Source: JAXMHB01 sp046346965
GTDB taxonomy: Bacteria > Pseudomonadota > Gammaproteobacteria > Xanthomonadales > SZUA-5
Assembly (NCBI GenBank): GCA_046346965.1
Contig: JAXMHB010000004.1
Coordinates: 62,001-126,000, forward strand
Direction: 5' to 3'
Length of the DNA: 64,000 bases
Below the pieces are notes generated by a model that saw only the letters and a list, made by a program, of their open reading frames with translations, ran no database searches and was not told the DNA's origin. Of the stretch, positions 8,503 to 18,188 are shown piece by piece. Numbering within the stretch: position 1 is the stretch's first letter; each line of letters opens with the position of its first letter. A program made the translations under genes and the position numbers.

Positions 8503-8719
8503 CCGCCCTCATCCGGCCCTGGGGGCCACCTTCTCCCGCGGGGAGAAGGATTCCGCATGGCGACGTGCTCGCCGCAGCACTTCTCCCACCGTCAGCGTGA
8601 ATCCTTCTCTCGACAGCAGCGTGAATTTCTCTCTCGCCGGGAGCGCGAGTTCGCTCTGCGACGCCGCTCGAATCCCTCTCCCGGCGGGCTGGCGCGTAGC
8701 GCCAGACGGGTGAGGGCGC
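8503..8719. repeat. REP/BIME-like palindromic intergenic element
   Basis: The 380-bp gap between the dioxygenase and the tRNA holds no convincing gene. Its core has nested palindromes: CTTCTCCC-GCG-GGGAGAAG at 8530-8548 and TGGCGC-GTA-GCGCCA at 8690-8704. The outer ends also match in inverse orientation (CCTCATCC near 8507 against GGTGAGGG near 8710). Arrangements of this kind (CCCTCA...CTCTCCC with hairpins) are common in Xanthomonadaceae and Pseudomonas intergenic regions. The same window carries RAYT transposase genes, which are the enzymes linked to REP elements. Confidence 0.6.
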
Positions 8720-8832
8720 TGTCGTGATCGAATTCCGGCAGTCCAGCATCCAGGCCCTCCGCATCAAGCTCTGCGGACCACTGGTTCCGGGCTGTTCATT
8801 CGCAAGCTGCCTTTGTAGCATCCGCGCCGAGC

Positions 8833-8909
8833 GGGTCCGTAGCTCAGTTGGATAGAGCACCTGGCTTCGAACCAGGTGGTCGGGGGTTCGAGTCCCTCCG
8901 GGCCCGCCA
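8833..8909 (+). tRNA. tRNA-Arg (anticodon TCG)
   Basis: A complete 77-nt cloverleaf including an encoded CCA end. Acceptor stem GGGTCCG pairs with CGGGCCC (one G-U), D-arm GCTC/GAGC, anticodon stem CCTGG/CCAGG around loop CTTCGAA giving anticodon TCG, and T-arm with TTCGAGT loop. It reads arginine CGA codons. It ends directly against the stop of the minus-strand secreted protein gene. Confidence 0.96.
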
Positions 8910-10835
8910 TCACTCCCAGCCGTTGGCATACAGGCTGAGGCTGTTCGGCACCATGATCCGCACCGTGTAACTGGCAGGCGCCCCGTCGACCGGCATGCCG
9001 AGCACGACCGCGCCGGTGTAATCGGGATCCGGCGGCGCATTGCTGATCCACGAGAAGCGGAACAACTGCCCCCAATTCAAGGCGTTGCCGACTGGCGCCG
9101 TCCACTGCACGCTGCTCGGGCCGAGGCTGGCGCTCCAGTCATTGCCGGGGCTGGTGTCGATATCGGCGAAGCTGTCGGCTCCCAGGGCCGCCCCGGCTTC
9201 CGCGCCGCGCGGCATCGACACGCTGACGATGCCGGTATTGCTCAGCACTTGCAGGTTGGCATAGGGATCGGCGGGCGCTGTGGTCCGCAGCAGTGCACGC
9301 GCCAGCGAGAGATTGTGGATGGCGTAGTCGTAGCGATAGCAACTGCCGCTAAGTCCGCTGCCGACCGGACAACTCGCCAGCGCTTTGACCTTCACGGCGA
9401 TCTTGACGCGGCCCTCCGGCGTGACCAGTTCGACGTTCTGGGTCGGATGGAGGATCGGGTCTACCCAACTGTCCAGCACCGAGCCCGGCGTGTACGCGCC
9501 CTCGCTCTGCACGAACCAGACATTGGGCAATGGGTTCAGACTCAGGCTGCGATGCGCCATCGAGTTGTAGATGTTGCTGTCGTCCATCACCACGTACCAG
9601 GAATCGCTGTAGTAGCTGGCGCCGGCGAGTTCCAGCTGCGATTCGCGCGTGCGCAGACGGTAGCGGTAGAAGCACTCCGGCTGTGGATTGCCCTGGGCGC
9701 ACAACCAGTTGCTGTCAGCAGAAGTGAATTGCCCATCGCAGTTGCTGTCGAATCCGGAGCCGCAGCGGCCCCAGCGGCCGGTGTGCGGAATCAACTCGCT
9801 GCGCGCGCCCAGATCCACCGTGCTGTCATTGCTGCCGGTGCCGTAGGTGTCGCCGCAGTTGCGGCTCAGGATGTTGTTGCCGTAGGGATTGCTGCAGCCG
9901 AAATTGGTGGTCAGGAAGGCGTGCTTGAGGCCAGAGGCGCCGATCTGCTGCAACTGACCGTCGTAGACGCGGTACAGGTTCCAGATCAGATACGGGTGCT
10001 GGTCGTTGCCCGGATAGGGATAGGCATAGGGGCTGGTCTGGAACTTCTCGTACCAGGGCACATCGGCGGTGGTGGCTTGATCGCTGTTGCGCAGGGTCGA
10101 ACTCGGCGCGAACACCACCTCGCCATCATCGCCACCCGGTCCATTGCAGCCGTTGACCCCGGCGCTGGTGCGACAGCGCAGAAACTGCAGGCTGTAATCC
10201 TCCAGCAGGACGTCAGCGACATAGCTGCCGCTGCCGTGGAAGTTCGGCCCGCCTGAAGTCGACTTGGCGGCGCTCGGGACGCCGCGAATCTCCGCGTCCA
10301 GTTTGACTTCGCCCACATAGGCGCCGGCCAGTGTCGGCGCACCCGCGCGCTCGGCGAAGGCGGTGGTGGCGACCAGATCAGCGCTGCGCAGCAGGTAATG
10401 CCCCGCGCGGATACGCGGCATCTGGTGGCGGATCAGGAACCAAACGCTGCCGTCCGGCGCCGTCAACTCCCACTCGCGCGGGTCGGTGGCGGGCGTCAGC
10501 GTGAAGCGGCGCAGATCGAGTCGTCCAGCGCGCAACTGCAGCTGGAAACCTTGATCAACCGCCAGACTGCCATCGGTGTAACCGGCCGGTCCGCTGCCGG
10601 ACCAGACCAGCCCCAGCGTGTGATCGCGGCGCAACGCGAACTCGACGATCGCCGATCCGCGCCGCATCAGATCACGGCCATCGACGCGCACCTGCACCGC
10701 CTGCGCGGCCAGTCGATCCATGTTGAAACGGATCTGCATGGCGCCGCCAGTGATACGCGGCGCGACCGGGGCCGCGAGCACCGCGCTGCTCAGCCACAGC
10801 AGGCCAGCCAGCCTCAAGGCGGATGACAGGCGCAT
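8910..10835 (-). CDS. Secreted protein of unknown function with a dockerin-like calcium motif
   Basis: A 641-residue protein with a clear signal peptide (LAGLLWLSSAVLAAPVA). The body is rich in Ser, Gly, Tyr and Asn and has several Cys (for example NFGCSNPYG, SRNCGDTYG, RWGRCGSG, SNWLCAQG, PECFYRY), suggesting disulfides in an extracellular beta-rich fold. Around residue 360 the string DSNCDGQFTSAD matches the D-x-N-x-DG calcium loop of dockerin/EF-hand repeats, but only one copy is seen. No catalytic motif was recognised. ATG 10835 is preferred over the GTG six bases upstream because GGGAG is correctly spaced for it. It is adjacent to, and antiparallel with, the tRNA gene. Confidence 0.75.
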   Translation of the reverse strand: MRLSSALRLAGLLWLSSAVLAAPVAPRITGGAMQIRFNMDRLAAQAVQVRVDGRDLMRRGSAIVEFALRRDHTLGLVWSGSGPAGYTDGSLAVDQGFQLQLRAGRLDLRRFTLTPATDPREWELTAPDGSVWFLIRHQMPRIRAGHYLLRSADLVATTAFAERAGAPTLAGAYVGEVKLDAEIRGVPSAAKSTSGGPNFHGSGSYVADVLLEDYSLQFLRCRTSAGVNGCNGPGGDDGEVVFAPSSTLRNSDQATTADVPWYEKFQTSPYAYPYPGNDQHPYLIWNLYRVYDGQLQQIGASGLKHAFLTTNFGCSNPYGNNILSRNCGDTYGTGSNDSTVDLGARSELIPHTGRWGRCGSGFDSNCDGQFTSADSNWLCAQGNPQPECFYRYRLRTRESQLELAGASYYSDSWYVVMDDSNIYNSMAHRSLSLNPLPNVWFVQSEGAYTPGSVLDSWVDPILHPTQNVELVTPEGRVKIAVKVKALASCPVGSGLSGSCYRYDYAIHNLSLARALLRTTAPADPYANLQVLSNTGIVSVSMPRGAEAGAALGADSFADIDTSPGNDWSASLGPSSVQWTAPVGNALNWGQLFRFSWISNAPPDPDYTGAVVLGMPVDGAPASYTVRIMVPNSLSLYANGWE

Positions 10836-10950
10836 CAGCACGCACTCCCGATCGCTGGGTCCGCCTAAGCGTACTGCAGGCCGGCGGCGGGCGAAATCCC
10901 GTCAGCGTGGGGCACGCGGCGCGCCTGGTCGCCGGTGCCCCGCACACCGC

Positions 10951-12210
10951 TCAGTTCGGCAAACGACGAATGCGCGCGCCGAGCGCGCCGAGCTTCTCTT
11001 CAATGCACTCGTAGCCGCGGTCGATGTGGTACACGCGGTCTATCGTGGTCTCGCCACCGGCCGCGAGGCCCGCCAGCACCAGACTGGCGGAGGCGCGCAG
11101 ATCGGTCGCCATCAGCGGCGCGCCGGTCATGTGGGCGACACCGGTGATGACGGCGGTGTTGCCGTGCAGCTTGATGTCGGCGCCGAGCCGGCGCAATTCC
11201 TGGATGTGCATGAAACGGTTCTCGAACACCGTCTCGGTGACCATCCCGACGCCTTCGGCCACCGTGTTCAGCGCGGTGAATTGCGCCTGCATATCGGTCG
11301 GGAAGGCGGGGTAGGGCGCGGTGGTAACGGTCACGGCACGCGGACGCCGCCCCTGCATGTCGAGCTCGACCGAGTCGTCGGTGACGTTCAGATGCGCACC
11401 GGCCTCTTCGAGCTTTTGCAGCACCGCATCCAGCGTCTTTGGGCGAGCGCGCTTGAGCAGCACGCGGCCGCCGCTGATCGCACCCGCCACCAGGAAGGTG
11501 CCGGTCTCGATGCGATCCGGCAGCACATCGTACTGACAGCCGGCCAGACGCTCGACGCCGTGCACGGTGATCGTGTTGCTGCCGGCGCCTTCGATGCGCG
11601 CGCCCATTTCGATCAGGAAGTTCGCCAGATCGACCACCTCGGGCTCCTGCGCAGCGTTCTCGATGATGGTGGTGCCCTCGGCCAGCGTGGCCGCCATCAT
11701 GATGTTCTCGGTGCCGGTGACGGTGACCAGATCGAGCACGATGCGGGCGCCGCGCAGTCGCTTGGCGCGCGCCTTGATGTAGCCGGCTTCGACCGTGATG
11801 TCGGCCCCGAGCGCTTCCAGGCCCTTGATATGCAGATCCACCGGGCGCGTGCCGATGGCGCAACCGCCTGGCAGCGAGACCTCGGCATGACCAAAACGCG
11901 CCACCAGCGGACCGAGCACCAGGATCGAGGCGCGCATGGTCTTGACCAGATCGTAGGGGGCGAAGCAGGAGGTGATCTTGGTCGGATCGGCGTGGATGCG
12001 CATGCGCTCGTCGACCACCAACTCAACGCCCATCTGGCCGAGCAGTTCCATGGTGGTCGTCACGTCGTGCAGATGCGGCACATTGCCGATCATGCACGGC
12101 CCATCGGCGAGCAGGGTGGCCGAGAGAATCGGCAGGACGGCGTTCTTGGCGCCGGAAATCCAGACTTCGCCATTCAGCGGCGTGCCGCCCTCGACAATGA
12201 TCTTGGCCAT
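10951..12210 (-). CDS. murA: UDP-N-acetylglucosamine 1-carboxyvinyltransferase
   Basis: A 419-residue enzyme of the EPSP-synthase fold that transfers enolpyruvate from PEP to UDP-GlcNAc, the first committed step of peptidoglycan synthesis. N-terminal GGTPLNGEVWISGAKNAVLP holds the substrate-binding Lys/Asn, and GGCAIG carries the catalytic Cys (Cys117), the fosfomycin target. Length is standard. It lies 21 bp after ibaG on the same strand, the usual gammaproteobacterial ibaG-murA order. Confidence 0.97.
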   Translation of the reverse strand: MAKIIVEGGTPLNGEVWISGAKNAVLPILSATLLADGPCMIGNVPHLHDVTTTMELLGQMGVELVVDERMRIHADPTKITSCFAPYDLVKTMRASILVLGPLVARFGHAEVSLPGGCAIGTRPVDLHIKGLEALGADITVEAGYIKARAKRLRGARIVLDLVTVTGTENIMMAATLAEGTTIIENAAQEPEVVDLANFLIEMGARIEGAGSNTITVHGVERLAGCQYDVLPDRIETGTFLVAGAISGGRVLLKRARPKTLDAVLQKLEEAGAHLNVTDDSVELDMQGRRPRAVTVTTAPYPAFPTDMQAQFTALNTVAEGVGMVTETVFENRFMHIQELRRLGADIKLHGNTAVITGVAHMTGAPLMATDLRASASLVLAGLAAGGETTIDRVYHIDRGYECIEEKLGALGARIRRLPN

Positions 12211-12231
12211 GCAGGTGTCCTTTGCTTGGAG

Positions 12232-12483
12232 TTACGCCGGCGGATTGCCGCGCGCCGCCCATTCCTCGGGCGTCAGTGTTTTCAGAGCCAGCGCGTGGAT
12301 GGCGCCGCCGAGCGCGTCGCCCAGCGTTTGATACACCCGCCGGTGGCGCTGCAGCGGGCGCATTCCGGCGAATTCGGAGGCGATCACCAGCGCTTCGAAA
12401 TGGACGCCGTCGGCGCCTTCGACGTCGACCTGCGCCTCCGGCATTCCAGCAGCAATCATCGCTTTGACAGTGGCGGCATCCAT
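12232..12483 (-). CDS. ibaG: BolA-family protein IbaG
   Basis: An 83-residue BolA-like protein: an acidic helix then VDVEGADGVHFEALVIASEFAG and the signature RHRRVYQTLGDALGG IHALALKTLTPEEW block. IbaG-type BolA proteins bind [2Fe-2S] clusters with monothiol glutaredoxins and are encoded before murA. ATG 12483 is the only start that gives a normal BolA length; the longer in-frame extension is not coding in character. It is divergent from kdsD. Confidence 0.9.
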   Translation of the reverse strand: MDAATVKAMIAAGMPEAQVDVEGADGVHFEALVIASEFAGMRPLQRHRRVYQTLGDALGGAIHALALKTLTPEEWAARGNPPA

Positions 12484-12633
12484 GGGGCGTATCCGGCTGG
12501 GCTTGGGTTCAGGCTGCTCGGGTGTAGACTGCGGCCTTTCGTCGGACCAGCGTCTGCGGGTCTGCAAAAGGGGCGCCGATGCTATCGGATGCCGCTGGAT
12601 TAGTGAAACGACCGCTGTCTTCTGGATCCTCGC

Positions 12634-13641
12634 ATGAATGCCATCCTGTCCCGGCCGGTGAGTGGCCTGCCCGCCCACGCGATCGCCGAAGCCGGTCGCC
12701 GCGTGATCGCCATCGAGGCCGCGGCCATCGCTGCGCTCGGCGCGCGTGTGGACGCCGCATTCATCCGCGCCTGCGAGTTGATGCTCGGCTGCGAGGGTCG
12801 CGTGGTGGTCAGCGGCATCGGCAAATCGGGCCACATCGCGCGCAAGATCGCGGCGACGCTGGCCAGCACCGGCACGCCGGCCTTCTTCGTGCATCCGGCC
12901 GAAGCCAGTCATGGCGATCTCGGCATGATCACGACCAAGGACGTGGTGCTGGCGCTGTCCAATTCGGGTGAAACCGATGAGCTGCTGATGATCCTGCCGG
13001 TGGTCAAACGCAAGGGCGTGAGCCTGATTGCGATGACGGGCAACGAGCGCTCCAGCCTGGCGCGCCTGGCCGACGTGCATCTGGATGTGGCGGTCAGCGA
13101 GGAAGCCTGTCCGCTGGGTCTGGCGCCGACGGCCAGCACCACGGCCGCCCTGGTGATGGGCGATGCGCTGGCGATTGCGCTGCTGGAAGCGCGTGGATTC
13201 ACCGCCGATGACTTTGCCGCCTCGCACCCGGCCGGGCAGTTGGGCCGGCGCCTGCTGGTCCGCATCAGCGATGTGATGCACACCGGCGCGGAGATTCCGC
13301 GGGTGGAGCCCGATGCCAGCGTCAAGGCAGCCCTGGTGGAAATGACCCGCAAGAACCTCGGCATGACGGCGATTGCCGACGCCGAGGATCGCCTTTGCGG
13401 CGTCTTCACCGATGGCGATCTGCGCCGTCTGCTCGACGATGCCAGCGTTGATCTGCGCGCCACGCCGGTGGCCACGCTGATGACCCCGAATCCGCGCACG
13501 ATCAGCGCCGACAAACTGGCGATCGAGGCGGCGCGGATGATGGAAACCCACAAAATCAATGCCTTGCTGGTGGTCGATGGCAGCGGACGTCTGGTCGGCG
13601 CGCTGAACTTCCACGATTTGCTGCGTGCGCGGGTGATCTGA
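12634..13641 (+). CDS. kdsD: Arabinose-5-phosphate isomerase
   Basis: A 335-residue KpsF/GutQ-type isomerase that converts ribulose-5-phosphate to arabinose-5-phosphate for Kdo synthesis. The SIS domain (residues about 30-190) has the GIGKSGHIARKIAATLASTGTPAFFVHPAEASHGDLG block, shown here only as GIGKSGHIARKIA and HPAEASHGDLG. Two CBS repeats follow (about 205-330). The stop overlaps kdsC by one base (TGATG). First gene of the kds/lpt operon. Confidence 0.95.
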   Translation: MNAILSRPVSGLPAHAIAEAGRRVIAIEAAAIAALGARVDAAFIRACELMLGCEGRVVVSGIGKSGHIARKIAATLASTGTPAFFVHPAEASHGDLGMITTKDVVLALSNSGETDELLMILPVVKRKGVSLIAMTGNERSSLARLADVHLDVAVSEEACPLGLAPTASTTAALVMGDALAIALLEARGFTADDFAASHPAGQLGRRLLVRISDVMHTGAEIPRVEPDASVKAALVEMTRKNLGMTAIADAEDRLCGVFTDGDLRRLLDDASVDLRATPVATLMTPNPRTISADKLAIEAARMMETHKINALLVVDGSGRLVGALNFHDLLRARVI

Positions 13642-14177
13642 TGGCGGCGGACACGCGCGCGCGCGCCAGCCGCATCCGCTTGATCGGCTTCGATGTCGAC
13701 GGCGTGCTCACCGACGGCAAACTGCTGTACGGCCCAGAGGGCGCCGACAGCAAATCCTTCCATGTGCAGGACGGCCTTGGCCTGAAGCTGCTCGCGGCTG
13801 CCGGCATTCACAGCTGCGTGATCAGCGCGCGCCCCAGCGCCGCCGCCGCACGTCGGTTGGCGGAACTCGGCATCGAGCACGTCCTGCTCGGCACGCACGC
13901 CAAGCGACCGGCCTTCGAACAATTGTTGGCGCACTACCAGATTGGCTTTGAAGACGCCGCCTTCATGGGCGACGACTGGCCCGATCTGCCGATCCTGACC
14001 CGGGTGGGTCTGGCCGCCACAGTGCCGAGCGCCTTTCCTGCCGTGCGCGAGCGCTGCCATTGGTGCGCGACGCGCGCCCCCGGCACCGGCGCCGTTCGGG
14101 AGTTCATCGAGTACGTGCTCACTGCGCAAGGTCGGCTCGACGCGCTGCTGGCGCCCTATCTGGACGGCGCACCTTGA
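13641..14177 (+). CDS. kdsC: 3-deoxy-D-manno-octulosonate 8-phosphate phosphatase
   Basis: A 178-residue HAD-superfamily phosphatase of the C0 (capless) type. FDVDGVLTDG supplies the nucleophile Asp and acid/base Asp, SARPS is motif II, and FMGDDWPDLPIL is motif III/IV with metal-binding Asp pair. It releases Kdo from Kdo-8-phosphate. Start overlaps kdsD (TGATG) and the stop overlaps lptC (TTGA). Confidence 0.95.
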   Translation: MAADTRARASRIRLIGFDVDGVLTDGKLLYGPEGADSKSFHVQDGLGLKLLAAAGIHSCVISARPSAAAARRLAELGIEHVLLGTHAKRPAFEQLLAHYQIGFEDAAFMGDDWPDLPILTRVGLAATVPSAFPAVRERCHWCATRAPGTGAVREFIEYVLTAQGRLDALLAPYLDGAP

Positions 14178-14755
14178 CCCCGGAGCGCACCCGACTGTGG
14201 CTGGGCGTGCTGGTTGCGACGACCGCGATCAGTTACGGGCTGATCCGTTACTTCGCGCCGCCCGAAGCGCCGCCGCCGCTATTGCCGAAGGCACGTCAGG
14301 ACAACGAGATCCGCGTGGTCGAGATGCGCGTGTATGACGAAACCGGCGTGCCGAATCTGGTGCTGGTCAGTCCGCGCATCACCAGTCCGCGCCGCAGCGA
14401 CGAGTACCTCATCGAAACGCCGGTGTTCGATGTGCTCAGCGCCGACCAGACGCGCTGGAAAGGCGTCTCGCACACGGGACGGCTGGACGTTGCCAAGGAT
14501 CGGCTGTGGCTGATCGACGCCGTGCAGCTGGATGGTGAGCGCAAGGATCGCTCGCCGATCCGGATCAATACCGAACGATTGGAATTCCGACTGGACGAAC
14601 GGCTTGCAGTGAACGACGAAGCCGTGGAGATTCACAGTCCTGGCAGTGATCTGCGCGGCGTCGGCTTGCAGGCCGACCTGAAGCAAGATCACTTCATCCT
14701 GCGTAGCCAAGTGGAAGGTGAATATGCGCCCAAGGTCAAGCCAAGCTCGAAATAG
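14174..14755 (+). CDS. lptC: LPS export system periplasmic bridge anchor LptC
   Basis: A 193-residue bitopic protein: one N-terminal membrane helix (RLWLGVLVATTAISYGLIRYF) and a periplasmic beta-jellyroll with the MRVYDETG and SPRIT strands typical of LptC. It hands LPS from the LptB2FG exporter to LptA. I place the start at TTG 14174, which overlaps the kdsC stop as TTGA and puts the membrane helix at residue 6. The ORF extends upstream in frame only over kdsC coding sequence. An unusual but well-placed start. The 3' end overlaps lptA by about 32 bp. Confidence 0.85.
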   Translation: MTPERTRLWLGVLVATTAISYGLIRYFAPPEAPPPLLPKARQDNEIRVVEMRVYDETGVPNLVLVSPRITSPRRSDEYLIETPVFDVLSADQTRWKGVSHTGRLDVAKDRLWLIDAVQLDGERKDRSPIRINTERLEFRLDERLAVNDEAVEIHSPGSDLRGVGLQADLKQDHFILRSQVEGEYAPKVKPSSK

Positions 14756-15275
14756 GTCCTCCGCGTCGCTGCTCGCGGGGGCGACGCTGCTGGCGCTGCT
14801 CGCAGCGCCGGCGTGGGCGCTGGAAAGCGATCGGCAGCAACCGATGCAGATCAAGTCGGATCGCTTCGAGTCCGGCATGAAGGACGATGTGACCGTGCTG
14901 ACCGGCAACGTCCGCATCACGCAGGGCAGTCTGGTGGTTAACGCCGCGCGTGCCGACATCACCCAGGTCAAGGGCGAGGTATCGCGCGCGCTGCTGACCG
15001 GCAGCCCGGCCACGCTCAAGCAAACCCTCGATGGCGGCGGTGAGCTGAACGCGCGCGCGGCTACCATCGACTATCAACTGGCCGAGGAGAACGTGGAACT
15101 GCGCGGCGCGGTGGTGCTGGAGCGACCGCAGGGCACGCTGCGCTCGGAAAAGGTGGTGTACTCGGTCAAGACCGGGCGCCTGGCCGCCGGTCAGGACGTC
15201 AGCGGCGGCGTCGAGTTGGTGATTCCGCCGAAGCCGCCGAAGGCCGACGCGGCCGCCGACGCACCCAAGGGCTGA
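14724..15275 (+). CDS. lptA: LPS transport periplasmic protein LptA
   Basis: A periplasmic protein of about 183 residues with signal peptide (ASLLAGATLLALLAAPAWA) and an OstA/LptA beta-jellyroll: QPMQIKSDRFESG, VTVLTGNVRITQGSLVVNA, and YQLAEENVELRGAVVL are family strands. It polymerises as the filament that carries LPS across the periplasm. ATG 14724 is used; a GTG six bases upstream is possible. The ribosome site GGAAGG sits inside lptC. Confidence 0.93.
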   Translation: MRPRSSQARNRSSASLLAGATLLALLAAPAWALESDRQQPMQIKSDRFESGMKDDVTVLTGNVRITQGSLVVNAARADITQVKGEVSRALLTGSPATLKQTLDGGGELNARAATIDYQLAEENVELRGAVVLERPQGTLRSEKVVYSVKTGRLAAGQDVSGGVELVIPPKPPKADAAADAPKG

Positions 15276-15280
15276 ACTCG

Positions 15281-16000
<720 letters not shown>

Positions 16001-16002
16001 CC

Positions 16003-16272
16003 TCAGCGCCGGATCACGAAACCGACGCTGAGCTCAGGCGCCGCGGCGCTCACCTCCAGCGCTGACACCTGGGCGTGTGGCGGGCCGCGCCACAGAAAGC
16101 TCTCCAGCGCCGCCAGTGCCGGCTGCGGGCCGCAGGCGAGCACCTCGACGCGGCCATCCGGCAGATTGCGGGTGTAGCCGTTCAATCCGAGTTCCTGGGC
16201 GCGGGCTTGGGTGGCGGCGCGAAAACCGACGCCCTGCACGCGGCCGCTGACCAGGAAGCGGCGGGTCTCCAT
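16003..16272 (-). CDS. yccX: Acylphosphatase
   Basis: An 89-residue acylphosphatase: VSGRVQGVGFRAATQARAQELGLNGY contains the catalytic Arg and the phosphate loop, and RNLPDGRVEVLACG carries the catalytic Asn of the family. It hydrolyses carboxyl-phosphate bonds in the cytoplasm. The start overlaps the stop of the thioredoxin-like gene by one base (TGATG), indicating coupling. Stop lies two bases beyond lptB on the opposite strand. Confidence 0.93.
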   Translation of the reverse strand: METRRFLVSGRVQGVGFRAATQARAQELGLNGYTRNLPDGRVEVLACGPQPALAALESFLWRGPPHAQVSALEVSAAAPELSVGFVIRR

Positions 16273-16724
16273 CAGTGCGCGCCGACGAACTTCTCGATGT
16301 CGGCGCGGGTCACCGGCCCCAGAAAACTCTGCTTCAACTCGCCGTCGGGTCCGATCAAATGCGTGGTCGGCAGGCCTTTGGGGGTCGAGAAGGCGGCGGG
16401 CGGGGCATACACATCGACGATGCTGATCGGATACTGGACGGGATGCTTGGCCAGGAAGTCCTTCAGATCCTCGGCCGTGGTTTCCTCGTAGGCCAGACCA
16501 ACGACCACCACATCCTCGTGGGCCTGATCCAGCGCATCCAGATCCGGCATCTCCTTGATGCACGGTCCGCACCAGGTAGCCCAGAAGTTGACCACCACCC
16601 ACTTGCCGCGCAGGGCGGTCAGGTCGAAGCGCTGGCCATCCAGGGTGTCGGCCTGAAAATCCACCGGCGCGGCCGTTGCCACCGAGGCGAGGCCGAGTGC
16701 TGCGAGCAAAACGAGGCGTTTCAT
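16272..16724 (-). CDS. TlpA-like periplasmic thioredoxin
   Basis: A 150-residue TlpA/ResA-type thioredoxin with a signal peptide (LVLLAALGLASVATAAP) and the redox motif WATWCGPCIKEMP. A TlpA-type insertion and the cis-Pro region GLPTTHLIGPDG are present. It should act in the periplasm on cytochrome maturation or protein disulfides. Coupled to the downstream acylphosphatase gene. Confidence 0.92.
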   Translation of the reverse strand: MKRLVLLAALGLASVATAAPVDFQADTLDGQRFDLTALRGKWVVVNFWATWCGPCIKEMPDLDALDQAHEDVVVVGLAYEETTAEDLKDFLAKHPVQYPISIVDVYAPPAAFSTPKGLPTTHLIGPDGELKQSFLGPVTRADIEKFVGAH

Positions 16725-16749
16725 GGCGTGTTCCGGAGCAAGGTTGGGA

Positions 16750-18075
16750 TCAAGGACCGGCGCGCGCATCGTCAGCTGACACTGCGGACGTCTCGGCGGG
16801 CGGCGTGGGCTCGGCCGCCGCGGCGCTGCGCTCCGCACGCGCAGAGCGCCGATACAGATCGGCCAGTGCAGTATCAAGCGCCTTCTCGGCCGCCTGCGCC
16901 GCGCACTCGCACATCTGTTCGACGCGCGCGTCCAGCGATGGTGCCGTGGCATGCGTGTGCTTGCCGTGTGAGAGCGGCAGCAGGAAGTCGGCAGCGCGAT
17001 AGAGCGTGCGCAGGCGCACGGTTTCTGGATCACGGGTCAGGATCCAACTGCCGATATCGGTCCGCTGCGCCACGCGCTCGCGCTCCAGCAGCATCAGCAG
17101 CTCGGCGATGGTGGCCTCCGGCACATCCGGCAGCTTGGACGCCAGTTCCCCGGCGGACAGGCCGACGCCAGACAACTGCGCCTCGCGCAAGCGCCCCAAC
17201 AGGCGCAGCAAGGCGGGGAAGCGCTCGCGCTCGGACAGCTCCGGCTTGTCAGCCTCCAAACGGAAGGCGCCGAGCGCTGCGGTCAGCGAAGCGCCGAGCA
17301 GGACCACCACCCAGGAGATGTAGATCCACAGCAGGAACACCGGAATGATCGCCAGCGAGTCGTAGATCTGCCGGTAGGTGGCAAAACGGCCGACGAACTC
17401 GGCAAAGCCGCCCTTGGCGAGCTCGAAGGCGGCGGCAGCGAACACGCCACCCAGAACGGCGTGATTGAGCCGGACCGGGCAGTTGGGAATGATCAGATAG
17501 GCGAGCGCGGCGGCGACGAAGGTCACCATGAACGGCATCGCCGACAGCAGCAAGGCTTCCAGCTGGAAGTGCTCAGCCAGGCCGGCCAGATAGGGGCTGG
17601 TCAGCAGCGCCGAGCTGACCGCGAGGCCTGCGCCCACCAGCAGCGGGCCCAGTGTCAGCGTGGTCCAGAACACCACGAATCGCGCCAGCGCCCGGCGCGG
17701 CACCACCACCCGCCAGATGCGGTTGAAGGCGTGCTCGATCGAGGTCATCAACAGCAGACCGCTGATAAAGAGCGCGATGGTGCCGACCGCCGTCAAATGC
17801 GAGGCCTTGGCCACGAACTCGCGGATCTTGCTCTCGATCTCCGCGCCGGAGGTCGGCACGAAGTGCTGGAACACAAAGTTGGTGACCGATTCGCTGAAGC
17901 GACTGAACTCCTGGAACGATGCAAACACGCTGAGCGCCACGGTCAGCAGCGGGACCATCGCGAAGATCGTCGTGTAGGACAGCGCACCGGCGGCCTCGAA
18001 GCACTGGTCGTCGGAAAAGCGACGGGCCAGGAAGCGCGAGAAGCTCAGCAATTGCTGCAGTCGTTCCTTCAGCAT
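16750..18075 (-). CDS. yihY: YihY/BrkB-family inner membrane protein
   Basis: A 441-residue protein of the YihY (formerly 'RNase BN') family. The DQCFEAAGALSYTTIFAMVPLLTV block and about six membrane helices up to residue 270 are diagnostic. The C-terminal 150 residues form a soluble winged-helix-like tail found in longer family members, then an Ala/Glu-rich end. Function is unknown; it is not a nuclease. Start chosen at ATG 18075, since the upstream in-frame part is Arg/Pro rich and atypical. Likely in one transcript with the thioredoxin and acylphosphatase genes. Confidence 0.88.
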   Translation of the reverse strand: MLKERLQQLLSFSRFLARRFSDDQCFEAAGALSYTTIFAMVPLLTVALSVFASFQEFSRFSESVTNFVFQHFVPTSGAEIESKIREFVAKASHLTAVGTIALFISGLLLMTSIEHAFNRIWRVVVPRRALARFVVFWTTLTLGPLLVGAGLAVSSALLTSPYLAGLAEHFQLEALLLSAMPFMVTFVAAALAYLIIPNCPVRLNHAVLGGVFAAAAFELAKGGFAEFVGRFATYRQIYDSLAIIPVFLLWIYISWVVVLLGASLTAALGAFRLEADKPELSERERFPALLRLLGRLREAQLSGVGLSAGELASKLPDVPEATIAELLMLLERERVAQRTDIGSWILTRDPETVRLRTLYRAADFLLPLSHGKHTHATAPSLDARVEQMCECAAQAAEKALDTALADLYRRSARAERSAAAAEPTPPAETSAVSADDARAGP

Positions 18076-18188
18076 GCTCGGGGCAGTAGGCGGACAGGCC
18101 CTGCATTCTGCCGGGTTGCGCGGCCGTTTGCCCGCCTTCACAGCCTGCCGCGCTAGCATCCGCCGCCCGAGCAGGCTGGAGCAGTGCG

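Noticed and set aside
8833..8909. tRNA as attachment site of an integrative element
   Set aside because: No integrase gene and no direct copy of the tRNA 3' end were seen nearby.
16001..16002. rpoN after lptB
   Set aside because: The usual neighbour is absent; the next gene is convergent acylphosphatase.
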